DNA from: Aphidius gifuensis
Taxonomy: Eukaryota; Arthropoda; Insecta; Hymenoptera; Braconidae
DNA: 64,000 nucleotides
Assembly: GCF_014905175.1 (NCBI RefSeq)
Contig: NC_057788.1
Coordinates: 15,525,404-15,589,403 of the forward strand
Reading direction: 5' to 3'
Shown: positions 36,187 to 45,982 of the stretch, one piece after another
Layout: each line of letters begins with the position of its first letter
Position numbering within the stretch: position 1 is the stretch's first letter
Program-made: the position numbers and the translations under genes
Notes under the pieces: model-generated
The model's input: only the letters and a program-made list of their open reading frames with translations
Told to the model about the DNA's origin: nothing
The model's database searches: none

Positions 36187-36257
36187 GTTCCGAGGGAGAT
36201 TTGAACTCACGGGCTTCGGATTAAAAATCGAGCGCGCTATCCCCAAGACCACGGCTC
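36187..36257 (-). pseudogene. tRNA-like sequence, minus strand
   Basis: Minus strand reads GAGCCGTGGTCTTGGGGATAG, an anticodon loop TTTTTAA (TTT at the Lys position) with a mismatched stem, and a B box GAGTTCAAATC. The acceptor stem does not pair properly, so it is a tRNA-derived pseudogene or SINE head. It lies between the modular gene and the Polinton remains. Confidence 0.4.
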
Positions 36258-36423
36258 AATCTTATTGGATGTCGGAAGTAGAAGGTGAGTGATACTGGAA
36301 AATTCGAAAATTTGTTGTAAATGGAAAAATTTATTTACAATGATGTTTTTTTATTTATTTATCAAATTTTTTTCTTTTTTATTATATAACTAACCGATTT
36401 TTAAGTTCTAAACTAGTTATAAA

Positions 36424-36745
36424 ATGAGCGTTGATTTGTTTGGTCATTATTTGGTTTGGGCTGCTGATAGATCTAGATCAAGACCTCCTGGAATTGGCTT
36501 TCATTTAGATGAACATAAAAATTTCGATATTTGCAACTGACGAATATGCAATGTTGCAGCACCTCAAGATGAAAAGGATGTTGTAACTTAGAAATTATTC
36601 AATAAAATAAAAAAAAAGGTTGAATCAAATTATAAAAAATTGGTTGATATAATTGGAATTTCAATGGCGAAAAATGTTTAAATAAAAGAGCAATTAGATG
36701 TTTTACATTCTGCCATTAAGACTGCTAAAAAAATATGTATAATTT
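36424..36745 (+). pseudogene. Polinton-type accessory protein relic
   Basis: From ATG 36424 the frame gives MSVDLFGHYLVWAADRS, then PPGIGFHLDEHKNFDICN and, after a stop, NVAAPQDEKDVV and a helical tail. The pattern G-x-G-F-x-L-x-x-x-x-x-x-D-x-x-N-K-x-x-x-N-V-A-x-P-x-D-x-x-D-A-V recurs in fibre-like or accessory proteins of Polintons and related viruses, as I know the families. Stops fall after DICN, VVT and MAKNV. It is probably the left part of the Polinton whose polymerase and integrase lie downstream. Confidence 0.4.
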
Positions 36746-36950
36746 TGTTTCTAGTTTTTGCTGTGAAATAGAAAGAATATTGAAAAAAGTAAAGTGGGAG
36801 TAGTGAGTTAAAGAGGGGAAGAAATTTGTTGAAAATCAAGCCTTAAAAAATATTTTTAGTTACCTCCAAAGCCTTTAGTGAACAAGGTATACAATCAATT
36901 TGAGTTGAAAAATAAAATAAAATGTCTGCCTTCATTAAAAAATAACGGAG

Positions 36951-37022
36951 TTCTCCCGCCAGGAATCGAACCCGGGTCTTTTGCTTTCCGGGCAAACGCC
37001 TTGACCACTAGACCACAGGGTT
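36951..37022 (-). tRNA. tRNA-like sequence, anticodon loop CCGGAAA
   Basis: On the minus strand the anticodon arm pairs perfectly (TTTGC / GCAAA) around loop CCGGAAA, placing GGA at the anticodon. The T-arm has a consensus B box (GGGTTCGATTCC) with one stem mismatch, and the D-arm reads GGTCTAGTGGTCAAGG. The acceptor stem is poor and position 33 is C rather than T. The plus-strand peptide through it contains PPGIEPGS, the usual sign of a translated tRNA. It is likely a tRNA pseudogene or tRNA-derived repeat rather than a working gene. Confidence 0.45.
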
Positions 37023-37067
37023 TCTTATTTTTCCTAAGTTTCATGAAGATAACTCCGACGTCCTTCT

Positions 37068-37650
37068 ATGCGTCAATTCATTTTTTTTTTCATCGACTTC
37101 CAAGGATTTCAAAAAGGGCAAGGGTTATTTGTGCTAAAAGAACTAGCTATTCAATCATTAAGTTCAAGATTGACTCCAATATCTAAAATTTTCAAACCAC
37201 CTTGTGATAGATCGCATTTGAGTGAAACCTATCAAGAAACGGTATCAAAATGTGAAATGAATCATCATGGTATATCATGGGAACAAGGTTGTGAGGAATA
37301 TAACGACATTTCACTCCTTCTAAATCAATCAATAAATGGAAAATTTGAATATTTATTCGTAAAAGGAGAAGAAAAAAGAATAGAAATATAAAATGAATTG
37401 CATAAATTTGAATATTTCTTCGTAAAAGGAGAAGAAAAAAGAATAGAAATTCAAACCGAAAAAAAAAAAAAAAAATTCCTGTAAAAATAATTGAATAAAA
37501 TTTTTTTTGTTTGTTATAATTTACTCGGAAAAAATATAAGGCATTTTTACCATCAAAGAAATTTAATCTATTTTCTTTAAAATTTGTAATGCTCCAAAAA
37601 CATGCTGTGAATTACATACTACGAATTCACAGTTTGCAGACATTGGGATT
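37068..37650 (+). pseudogene. IDFQGF-type mobile-element protein
   Basis: The frame 37068-37391 carries FIDFQGF near 37091, then FVLKELAI, IFKPP, MNHHGISWEQG and FEYLFVKGEEK. This string of motifs typifies a small protein repeatedly found with Polinton-like and other arthropod elements. The acidic D-x-Q-G-F start and K-G-x-E-K end suggest an exonuclease-like fold, but that is inference. After a stop, a 50-bp tandem duplication (37340-37450) breaks the frame. A Cys/His-bearing tail (KTCCELHTTNSQ) resumes near 37590. No ATG directly before the first motif is secure. Confidence 0.45.
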
Positions 37651-38201
37651 AAATAGAGCATTCAGTTGACAAAGAAAATTTTTCTTTTTCGCAATTTTTA
37701 ATCTCATTTCCCTGAAAAAATTTTTTTTCTTCTTTTTGTTACATATTTTTTTTTATTTTTCAATGTGGGAAATATTAAACTAACCAACATCTGGATCAAG
37801 AGCTATGATTTAAACTACAACACAAGTCACATTTCTCATAATATTTTTCACCAACAAATAATATATTTCCCAGATATTTTTTTTTCTATAGAAATTCCTA
37901 CTCTTTTGAAATTTAAACAATAAGCAAAATAAAAATTATCATGGGAGCGTTCCGTGGCTATCCAGTCTGTACGAACTTCAAAATGGCGACGAAAAAAATG
38001 AAAAATATAATAATGTTAAAAGTTACTATGAAATATCAATTTCACTAGCCTTCTCTCTGCTGTACAGGTTAGCCGTTAGCCTGCGTTATGCAGCCATGTT
38101 AGATTTTGCCAATATTGCCAGAGTTTTTTGTTAATAATATAGAGTTGTTAATTTATATTTCAACTATTGATATTGTTAAATGTTTAAAAGAAAAATAAAA
38201 A

Positions 38202-39809
38202 ATGTCTCAAGAACAATTAAATTCTGTCACACATGATGTGCTGTACGATAAACATTCTAAACCCCTAATAATAAACGACCAAATATACCTGTGGAATGTA
38301 ATTGGCAAGTATAAACAATTATCTTTAAAAATAACACAGAATACTAATTTTTTAATATAAAATACCTTTTCAACAATTAGATGAAATCATCGAAATATAT
38401 GATATGAGCGAAGAAATTAAATCTATGTTCAACTTCGTATCAACAACACCAGGTAATATTATAATTGTTTTTTTTTTTTTTATTATTTAAATCAATTAAA
38501 AAGATGCTAATGATATTTCTATATTTTTTTTATGTATTTAAAAGATACATCAGGATGTGAAAAACAACTTGCATCAAGTGTCAAGACTCATACATTAGTT
38601 TTACCAAGTGCATCACCAAGTGTAACAAGTGCACCACCAAGTGTAACAAGTGCACCAAAATCATGTACATCACTCTCTTTAAATGCCAATGCATATTCTC
38701 GTGCTTCATACCAATTAACACCAGGTAATTCTATAATTTTTTTTTTTTTATTATTTAAATCAATTGAAGAAATGTTAATTGTATTTTTTATGTTTTAAAA
38801 GGTACATCAGGATGTAAAAAACAACTTGCATCAAGTGTCAAGACTTATACATCAGTTTTACCAAGTGCATCACCAAGTGTAACAAGTGCACCAAAATCAT
38901 GTACATCACTCTCTTTAAATGCCAATGCATATTCTCGTGCTTCATACCAATTAACACCAGGTAATTCTATAATTTTTTTTTTTTTTATTATTTAAATCAA
39001 TTGAAGAAATGTTAATTGTATTTTTTATGTTTTAAAAGGTACATCAGGATGTAAAAAACAACTTGCATCAAGTGTCAAGACTTATACATCAACAGTTGAT
39101 ACAAGTGACAATTTTGAAAATGATGAAATGTATGATAGTTATGAGTTTTTGGATACTAATGATTTTACTTTGTCATCTGATATACCTCCGGCAGTATCTC
39201 ATCCAATTAAACGTAAAAAAACGATGAAAAATGTAAATGAAAATGATAGCCTGAATAATGCAAGAGCAGTTTGGTCAAGAGACAGCTCATTAAATTTAAT
39301 TTTTTGGTATAAAAAAAATATATCAAACTTTAATAGTCCAAAGATTCGTAATATAGTAGCTTGGCAAATGATAGTTGATCAAATGGAAAATGATGGTTTT
39401 TTTTACACAGTTAATCAATGTAAACGTCATTTTTATGAACTAAAGTCAAAATATCAAGAAAAAAATGATAATATGAGTCATAAAAGTAGTGGTGCTGCAC
39501 CAATTAACTTTGAATTTTATGAAGAGTTTGAAGACATGTTTCATGATAAACCCAACATAAATCCAAAACACAGAGCATCACATTACATGGTACTACCTCA
39601 ATATTACATCCTGGCCAAGATGACTTAGAACCACTTGAAAGAAAAAAAAAAAATCAGCTGTTGATCGTATGCTGGTAATGAAAAAAATTTCACAAGATAA
39701 TCGAGAACGTCGACACAATCAAAGGATGGCATTGCAAGAAGAAGCACTTGAACACATAAAATGTTCTCGAAAACTTATGGAAAAAGCTCTGCAACAACGA
39801 AACCTTTAA
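38202..39809 (+). CDS. Harbinger Myb/SANT-like DNA-binding protein
   Basis: Exons 38202-38304, 38381-38452, 38545-38724, 38802-38960 and 39039-39809, all phase 1. Intron 1 has a GC donor (ATTG|GCAAGT). Exons 3 and 4, and the start of exon 5, are near-identical Ser/Thr/Pro-rich modules (TSGC-KQLASSVKT) from tandem duplication. The last exon holds an acidic stretch and a Myb/SANT-like domain (AVWSRDSSLNLIFWYKKN, then FYTVNQCKRHFYELKSKY) that should bind the element ends and help the transposase into the nucleus. A one-base shift near 39595 ends the main frame at 39628. The next frame continues with ERRHNQRMALQEEALEHIK to 39809. This may be a defect or an indel error. Confidence 0.65.
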
Positions 39810-40741
39810 GACTAACATATTATGGTAATTTTTTTTCTTTTTAAAAATATTTTCCAGCTGATGCAGGTTTTTTTTTTGGCTATTATTTCTTTTTTTCGTG
39901 ACCAGCATTGTGATGGTTTTTTTTTTAATTTTCGTTTGTTTTGTATTATTGAAGTACTGTGATGTTTACTTAAAAAAAGAAAAAAGTATTGTTTAAGTTG
40001 CACAATACTATTAATGATACCAAAGTTGGTCAAATAGTATAGTACAAAGTTGTAATTTTTTGTTAGTTGATTATCATTTTATTTTATGCTGACCACAGTT
40101 GTGATGGTATACTTCAGGAGATATTCCATTAAGTATATATTATTATGGGCAAGATGAAACAAGATTTCGTCTATTTAATAATTTTTTTTTAATTATTTTT
40201 GTTGATCGAAACTGTTGTGGTAGCAAAAATTTAATTATAATATTATTATAAATGCAAGGCAATGACACGAGTGTTGTTTATCCTCAAGCCCAAAGTTTTT
40301 GTTTTTTTAAATAATTATTAGTTTTTTATTAATCAAAAACTGTGATGGTTGAATTATAAGAAAAAAAAATTAACTAATATTATGTTAAATTATAATATTA
40401 TATTCTAAAGCAAGTTGATGTTAAAAACAAGATTATAATAATCTGTTAAAATAATATTATGTGTTTAATTATAATATTCTATGCTATGCAAGTACTACCA
40501 TTAAAAACGAGATTAAAATAATCTGTTAAAATAATATTATGTGTTCAAATATTTTTATGTAATAAAAAGAAAAAAAAATTAAACTAATATTATGCGTTCA
40601 ATAATAATATTATATTCTTAGTAATTATTACCATTAAAAACGAGATTAAAATAATATTATGTGTTTAAATATTTCATGTAATAAAAATGAAAAAATTTAT
40701 TTAATTAATTAAATTAATAATACATAATTTAAAGATATTCA
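39810..40741. repeat. AT-rich spacer with tandem ACGAGATTAAAATAAT units
   Basis: Between the two Harbinger genes, AAAAACGAGATTAAAATAAT and AATAATATTATGTGT recur three times between 40420 and 40670. A GTGATGG motif recurs between 39910 and 40345. No gene is seen. Confidence 0.5.
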
Positions 40742-40803
40742 TTACTGTCTGTCAGCCAACATTTGACATAGCTGGTCTCTATATTCACCGTTTCCAAGTG
40801 GTA

Positions 40804-40837
<34 letters not shown>

Positions 40838-42580
40838 GTTATTATTATCATTATTGTTGTTGTTGTTAGGAAGATTAACTTGTCTACCATCATGTTTATA
40901 TGCTTCCAAAGCTTGGGGAATATCAAAGTTCAAACATATGTTGTGTAAAACACAACAAGCTAAGACAGTCATAGGAATCCAGTCGGTTCTGTTCATATCC
41001 AAGTATTTTAGCCTACGATAGCGACCAAAAAGGAGTGCCCAAGCACGTTCAATTGTAGCTCTATGTCTAGAAACGACAGTGTTAAAGTGTCTTTGAGCAT
41101 CAGTTAAATTCCCTCTGTCAACATAAGGAGAAATGCACCAGGGAGAAGCAGGATATGCTTTGTCACCAACTATGAATTGCCCTTCATCAAAAAAAAGCAT
41201 TTCTATTTTGATTTACTTCTTGATAAATGGGAGAATTTCTGAAAATTCGAGTGTCGTGTACTGATGCAGGGTAACCAATAAAGATATCAATAAACTTCAA
41301 ATTTAAAATACAAATCCCTTGAGCAGTGAATGAATAATTAAATTTACGGTTAATATTGTAGCGTGTGAAAACAGATACACCCATATTGTAAATATAAAAT
41401 GTATATATGTATGTATTGGTGCCTCCGTGACACCAGTATAATTGTTGTATTTATTGAGTGATGTATGTATGAGGGGAAATGTGTGTCTGCGTGTCGTAGA
41501 GACGACGTAGAAAAACTAGAAAAATATAAACGGCACTTCTTGCCCGGCCACCATCGAGTGCGTCCGAAAAACATTGAGAATATTAATTAAAAAATTGTAT
41601 TTGTGATTTGACTCTGCCGTATCACAATTAGTAAAATATATACACATTGTGTCGTGTTAAATTGTCATATTACATATTCCACTTGTTAAATAAATTGTTT
41701 CATTATTATTAATATTAAATATAAATCTCGTGTCTATCTTTTAAATTATTGTTTGAAATTAAATTAAATTATAAAATAAGTAAAGTGAGGAATCCACACC
41801 TCACAATATATTCACGACTATCAACTACTGGTGCTTTTATATTGATGTATGTCCCATCTATAGCTCCAATAATATTTGGCAATCCACCATTTTGTTCAAA
41901 ACCAGCACTTACAGCTGGACGTTCTTCTTGAGTAGGCCAAGTTATCACACCTGGTGCAATTTCACTGAGAGCATTAATTACTCTGAAGAAACTGGTAGAT
42001 AATGAAGACTTGGCCATATTGAAGCGATCTCCGACTGATCTACAAATAATGTTGATTCATCACATTTATATTTTAATTGTATCAAAACGAAAAGAGAAGA
42101 ACAAGCAACTGAAACACATTTACCTGTATGAATCTGGTGTAACCAGCAACCATAATACAGATAATATTTGTCTTTCAATTGGAAGAGGATGACCTATTAA
42201 CTCAAGGTTACCTTGATCTCTTAATATTATTGGGCCTATTGAATGCTCCAAAGCTTCATAAGCTGGCAAAGTGAGTCGAAAATGACTCCGGAAAACATCA
42301 TTTGTAAATCTAGGTATCAGAAATTCAATGTACCCTTCAATTCTTACAGGTTGGTTTAAATTATCTCTTGGGTGAAAGAATTGATCGAGGATTAAATCGT
42401 CATCATCTTCATCTTCACTACTAGATGAAATGTCATTATCAAAAATAACAGCATTGGCATTTTGAATTGCATGTTCAAGTATTGCTGCAGCCTCAATCAC
42501 ATCATCCTTTTATATATAAAAATTATTAATAATAATCTGAAAGAGATTTATAATAGTTTATAATATCAAGTATTACCATT
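40742..42580 (-). pseudogene. Harbinger (HARBI1-like) DDE transposase, interrupted
   Basis: The start ATG (42580-42578) is the last codon of exon 1. After donor GTAATA the frame resumes at 42506 as DDVIEAAAILEH. Exon 2 ends at 42124 and exon 3 starts at 42039, joining as TPDSY-R-SVGDRF. The DDE_Tnp_4 core is clear: IGAIDGTYI (first Asp), FIGYPASVHDTRIF (second Asp) and VVSRHRATIERAWALLFGRY (Glu). A 442-bp LTR-like block (41364-41805) splits the protein between REYIVR and YNINRK. A run of eight T near 41193 shifts the frame at NAFF/DEGQF. A poly-Asn tract from an (ATT)n microsatellite lies near the end. Catalytic residues are present, so decay is recent. Confidence 0.8.
41364..41805 (+). mobile_element. 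LTR-like insertion (solo LTR) in the transposase gene
   Basis: The block begins TGTGAAAACAG and ends CCACACCTCACA, with 5-bp inverted ends TGTGA / TCACA. It holds a TATA-like AATATAAACGG near 41523 followed by a GC-richer leader, and AATAAA near 41689, the arrangement of a plus-strand LTR. No acceptor AG precedes the resumed coding sequence, so it is not an intron. No target duplication is visible, hence moderate confidence. Confidence 0.55.
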
Positions 42581-42803
42581 TTTTTCAGGTGTAAGTCAAC
42601 AGAGTTTCTATTCAGTTATTTCTAATCTATCAAATAAGTTGGTTACTGTCAAATTTTATCAGATTGTTTGTAAACAAAAAAAATCAGGTTTACCACAACA
42701 AAATATCGAAATATTTCCAAACTCCGCCATTTTGAAGTTCGTACGGACTGGATAGCCACGGAACGCACCCCATATTTTTTCTTCGGGGAGTAGATCTTTG
42801 TGC

Positions 42804-42845
42804 TCTTATAAATGCCCATGTTTTCCTCAACATTATCATCAGTTC
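42804..42845 (+). promoter_or_regulatory. Putative Polinton core promoter
   Basis: TATA-like CTTATAAATG (42804-42813) is followed about 25-30 bp later by an initiator-like ATCAGTTC (42838-42845). A possible leader then ends at donor GTT|GTAAGT (42896) and joins acceptor TTGACTAG at 43014. This would drive the plus-strand Polinton ORF starting near 43015. Confidence 0.35.
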
Positions 42846-43014
42846 CTCAGAGCAGCACCAAGTAACAACTAACTCGTCCACGAGAAAAATTAAGTTGTAA
42901 GTTTCTTTACTTTATATTCATTATTAATAAAAATATATAAACAATTATTTTATTACATAAACAACCTAACACACATAATAGTTCATTTTAATAATTTTTT
43001 TTTTTTTTTTGACT

Positions 43015-43385
43015 AGAAATTTTTAAAGTGACATTTGAAAAAACTAAACAACTTCAAGAAGCTAAGGAACGTAAAGCAATTGAAGATCTATCAAAAAATG
43101 TAGCATATAAAGTAACTAAACTGCTCAAGTTTTCTGCGGGAAAATATGGACCAGCAGCTACGATATAAATTGATAATTCATGTTATCTTTATCTACCAAA
43201 AAGATTCGCCGATCTTTTCAACAAGGATGAGCAAAAATATTCTGAGCTACAAAAGGCTATAAAAGAGGGAAGTTTAATCATGACTCTGGATGGTGAAAAT
43301 AATAAAAATATTAAATTTGACAATTGTTTGATAAAAGACTATGATTTTGTTGATGAAATAATGATTGGAGAAATGAATATATAGA
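43015..43385 (+). pseudogene. Polinton-associated ORF (YLPKRF type)
   Basis: The spliced reading gives a helical Lys/Glu-rich start, then LKFSAGKYGPAATI, a stop, IDNSCYLYLPKRFADLFNKD and an ending that includes NIKFDNCLIKDYDF. Proteins with a K-Y-G-P and Y-L-P-K-R-F core accompany Polinton integrase and polymerase genes in insects, to my knowledge with no assigned role. It is interrupted by one TAA, so this copy is broken. It lies upstream of the coiled-coil ORF on the same strand. Confidence 0.45.
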
Positions 43386-43533
43386 ACAAAAAATAAACCT
43401 TTTTTTCTCTTTATTTATAGCATTAATTTTTTTGGTTTACATTAATTTATTTTATTTTATTTTATTATTTTTCATACTTAAATTTAAACTCAATTTTTAT
43501 TATTTTAACTTAATTTATAAACAATGCCACTGA

Positions 43534-43800
43534 TTGGTTTATTCTCAATTATATTATCATGTTAAATTAAACAATAAGCTGCAGTTCCTTGTGGATAAGA
43601 AGAAAGCACTGTCAGAAGAAGCGAAATTTCTTGAAGAAATAGAAAAAGTTAGAGATGTAATAAAAAAGAAGCATCAATTATTAAAATTAGGGAAAAAAAG
43701 CATATCTGAAACTGCTAACGAGTACTTAAAACCAGTCATTGGACCACTTGAGAATATAGCTGCTAAAATAAAACCAATAATAAACAATAAAAAAAGCTAA
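43534..43800 (+). CDS. Small Polinton coiled-coil protein
   Basis: An uninterrupted 88-codon frame. The segment KKALSEEAKFLEEIEKVRDV is strongly helical, followed by LLKLGKKSISETANEYLKPV and a PL motif. This helix plus K-P-V-I-G-P-L pattern matches small Polinton proteins that lie ahead of the next large ORF. A structural or scaffold role is plausible but unproven. Whether the first ATG or a downstream start is used is unclear, since the first 15 residues look unlike the family. Confidence 0.5.
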   Translation: MVYSQLYYHVKLNNKLQFLVDKKKALSEEAKFLEEIEKVRDVIKKKHQLLKLGKKSISETANEYLKPVIGPLENIAAKIKPIINNKKS

Positions 43801-43829
43801 ATTAGTAAAGAGAACACATATGATTTTGA

Positions 43830-44180
43830 GAGAGAAGAAGTTTTATCATTTCCGATAAAACGCATTCAAGTAATTTTGAAAATATAAACACAGAACAAAA
43901 TCTCAGTTCTGATAAGGAAACGGAGGCTTTCTATGATACTATTGACGATCTACAAGTGATGGGACAAAAGGCTGATGAAACAGGTCTTAAAATTGATTTA
44001 ACAATTCAATATTTAAATAAAATAGATACTTTACAATGGGATGAAGATTATGGGGTTAAAAGAAAAAACAGTGGAGAAAATAAAATTGGAAATGCTGAAA
44101 TACTATTCGGAAATAATCATATGATTGTTGCTGATAAAACGTATGAAATAACCCAAGGACTACTGGAATTATTATTTATA
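43830..44180 (+). pseudogene. Polinton GLLELLF-type protein, truncated
   Basis: The frame from about 43860 (clean from 43956) carries AFYDTIDDLQVM in a shifted frame, then DYGVKRKNSGENKIGNAEIL, MIVADKTYEIT and QGLLELLFIKSP. Y-G-x-R, K-I-G-x-x-x-I and T-x-G-L-L-E-L-L-F-x-K are marks of a conserved but uncharacterised Polinton protein. Right after KSP the frame runs straight into the integrase catalytic core, so a deletion has removed the end of this gene and the start of integrase and fused the rest. Confidence 0.5.
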
Positions 44181-44624
44181 AAATCTCCAAAAAAAACCGA
44201 AGTCACTCAAACATCTAAAAATTCTGGATATAAATATATTTTGACTATTATTGATATTTTTTCAAAGTTCAGTTGGGCTGTTGAAGTCAAAAGCAATACT
44301 GGAAAAGAAGTATCAGCTGCAATGGAATCAATATTCAAAAAAAGACGAGTTTGTAAAAATCTGCATGTAGATCAAGGAACAGAATTTTATAATTCCATTT
44401 TTCAAGCGATGTTGAAAAAATACAATGTTCATATGTATTCAACATTCACCCATATAAAAGCATCAATCGTTGAAAGATTTAATAGAACAATTAAAAATAA
44501 ATTGTACTTTGAATTCAGTTTACAAGGTACTTATAAATGGGTTGAAATATTACCAAAACTAATTGAACAATATAGTAATACAAAACATCGTCCAATCTGT
44601 AAAGAGACCAAAGTTATAAATTAA
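44181..44624 (+). pseudogene. Polinton retroviral-type integrase, catalytic core
   Basis: The DDE core of the Maverick/Polinton rve integrase: ILTIIDIFSKFSWAVEV (first Asp near 44245), LHVDQGTEFYNSIFQ (second Asp near 44364) and ASIVERFNRTIKNK (Glu near 44474). The zinc-binding N-terminus is missing because the gene is fused to the preceding truncated ORF. The frame ends at 44624 after YSNTKHRPI, where about 0.95 kb of unrelated DNA is inserted. The C-terminal part resumes near 45570. The enzyme would join the element termini to target DNA. Confidence 0.78.
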
Positions 44625-45565
44625 ATAAATTTAGTCCAGGTTATGTTTTTAAATAAATAGACACAAAAATTTGTATGTTTAAATATTATAATAATGACGT
44701 TGAAGTTTATTTATTTTTACGTGAAGTTGATAAAGTAATTCTCACACATTCTGCTCATACATTTACACACATACAGAGCAGACCTGTTGATGATGCTGAT
44801 GGTGGCTGATGCAATATTTCTTCTTTCTTGATGATGATAATTTTTCTTTTCTTTTTACTGGCCAGTATTATTATTTTCTTTTATCAAATACATTTTTATT
44901 TATACAAGTTAAATATATTGCTTCACTTTCATAACTTTATTTTATTGTTTATATGTATTGGAAATTGTTCATTAATATATATATTTCATGCACGACCATG
45001 CGGTCGAGCATACCTTGTTGGTTTTACTTTTATGATGTGTAAAATTTATATGTTTCTTCCAATATTCATCACACAATATGTCCTAAGTTTTAATAAACAT
45101 ATTTCTCAATAATACAACTATATTAAACAATATTATTAATCACTTGTTTAATTGTTTAATCCAACTGATATTACTCCAGAATATTCTGAGGTAATTTGTT
45201 GATAATGTCTGATTTTACTTTTGCACCAACAAGATGTATATATTAATTGAAAACTGATACAACACAACAACAATTCAATATTAATTAAAAATTGTGTAAT
45301 ATTAATTGTGTTTTTAACAAATTAAATGGTGAATTCTCAAACAATATGATCTGGATTTTTATATGTCCAGATCAGCGTGGTGTTACACCGGCAAAATGTG
45401 CCATACATCTCCAACTCTCACACACGTCAACCTTAGTTGGCGTCCCCTCCGTGGCTTTTACACTCTCACTCCGACACCGTAGCAATAGATTTTCCCACCA
45501 TCTATCCAACCATATGTTATTTTAGTCAGGACCGTATATACAGATTTGCACATGCTACAAATCAA
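44604..45565. other. Insertion splitting the integrase
   Basis: This block separates YSNTKHRPI from IKMAPAKVV, which are adjacent in related integrases. It has AT-rich stretches and a GC-richer part near 45370-45520. I find no clear terminal repeats or transposase. A short frame with EVYLFLREVDKVILTHSA near 44700 is unassigned. Confidence 0.45.
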
Positions 45566-45982
45566 AATGGCACCAGCAAAAGTTGTTGGTGACAATATAA
45601 AAATTTTAAAGCAAACTGTTTTCAAAAATTCAAATCAATATTATTAGAAAAATAAATTAAAAATTTTGAAATTGAATTAAATGATCATGTTAGAATAAGC
45701 AAGTATAAACATGTCTTTGAGAAAAATTATAAACCCAATTGGACAACTGAAATATTTAAAATTATAAAAATAAATAACACATCTCCAGTAACATACAAAC
45801 TTGAAGACTATCAACAGAACCCAATTGAAGGGTGTTTTTATCAACCTGAATTACGAAAAGTGAAACATCCTAACGTCTATTTAATTGAAAAAATTATTGA
45901 AAAGACAGGAAATAAAATATATTTGAAATATCTGGGATTTGATGATTCACACAACCAGTGGGTGGATCAGACAGCTTTGTAG
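45566..45982 (+). pseudogene. Polinton integrase C-terminus with chromodomain
   Basis: After IKMAPAKVVGDNIKILKQ and a TAG, the frame gives NDHVRISKYKHVFEKNYKPN, WTTEIFKI and a chromodomain-like end (VYLIEKIIEKTGNKIYLKYL then NQWVDQTAL) with stop at 45980-45982. The H-V-R-I-S segment and terminal chromodomain are typical of Maverick/Polinton integrases and are thought to bias insertion through chromatin contact. Its 3' end faces the end of polB, with 78 bp of A/T-rich DNA between. Confidence 0.75.

Larger units (their letters stand above)
37943..42771. mobile_element. PIF/Harbinger transposon nested in the Polinton
   Basis: Terminal inverted repeats GGGAGCGTTCCGTGGCTATC (left) and the complement of GGGGTGCGTTCCGTGGCTAT (right) continue to CCAGTCNGTACGAACTTC and AAAATGGCG. 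AT lies on each side (37941-37942, 42772-42773), compatible with a 2-bp duplication. It carries the two genes usual for the superfamily: a Myb/SANT-like DNA-binding protein on + and a DDE transposase on -. The transposase is split by an LTR-like insertion. Near-intact ORFs suggest a fairly recent arrival. Confidence 0.85.

Noticed and set aside
36878..37186. Plus-strand protein containing PPGIEPGSFAFRANALTTRP
   Set aside because: This is the known false peptide made by translating a tRNA-like sequence, here on the minus strand.
41364..41805. Intron in the Harbinger transposase at this point
   Set aside because: No acceptor AG precedes the resumed YNINRK coding. The block has TGTGA/TCACA ends and promoter/poly(A)-like signals of an LTR.
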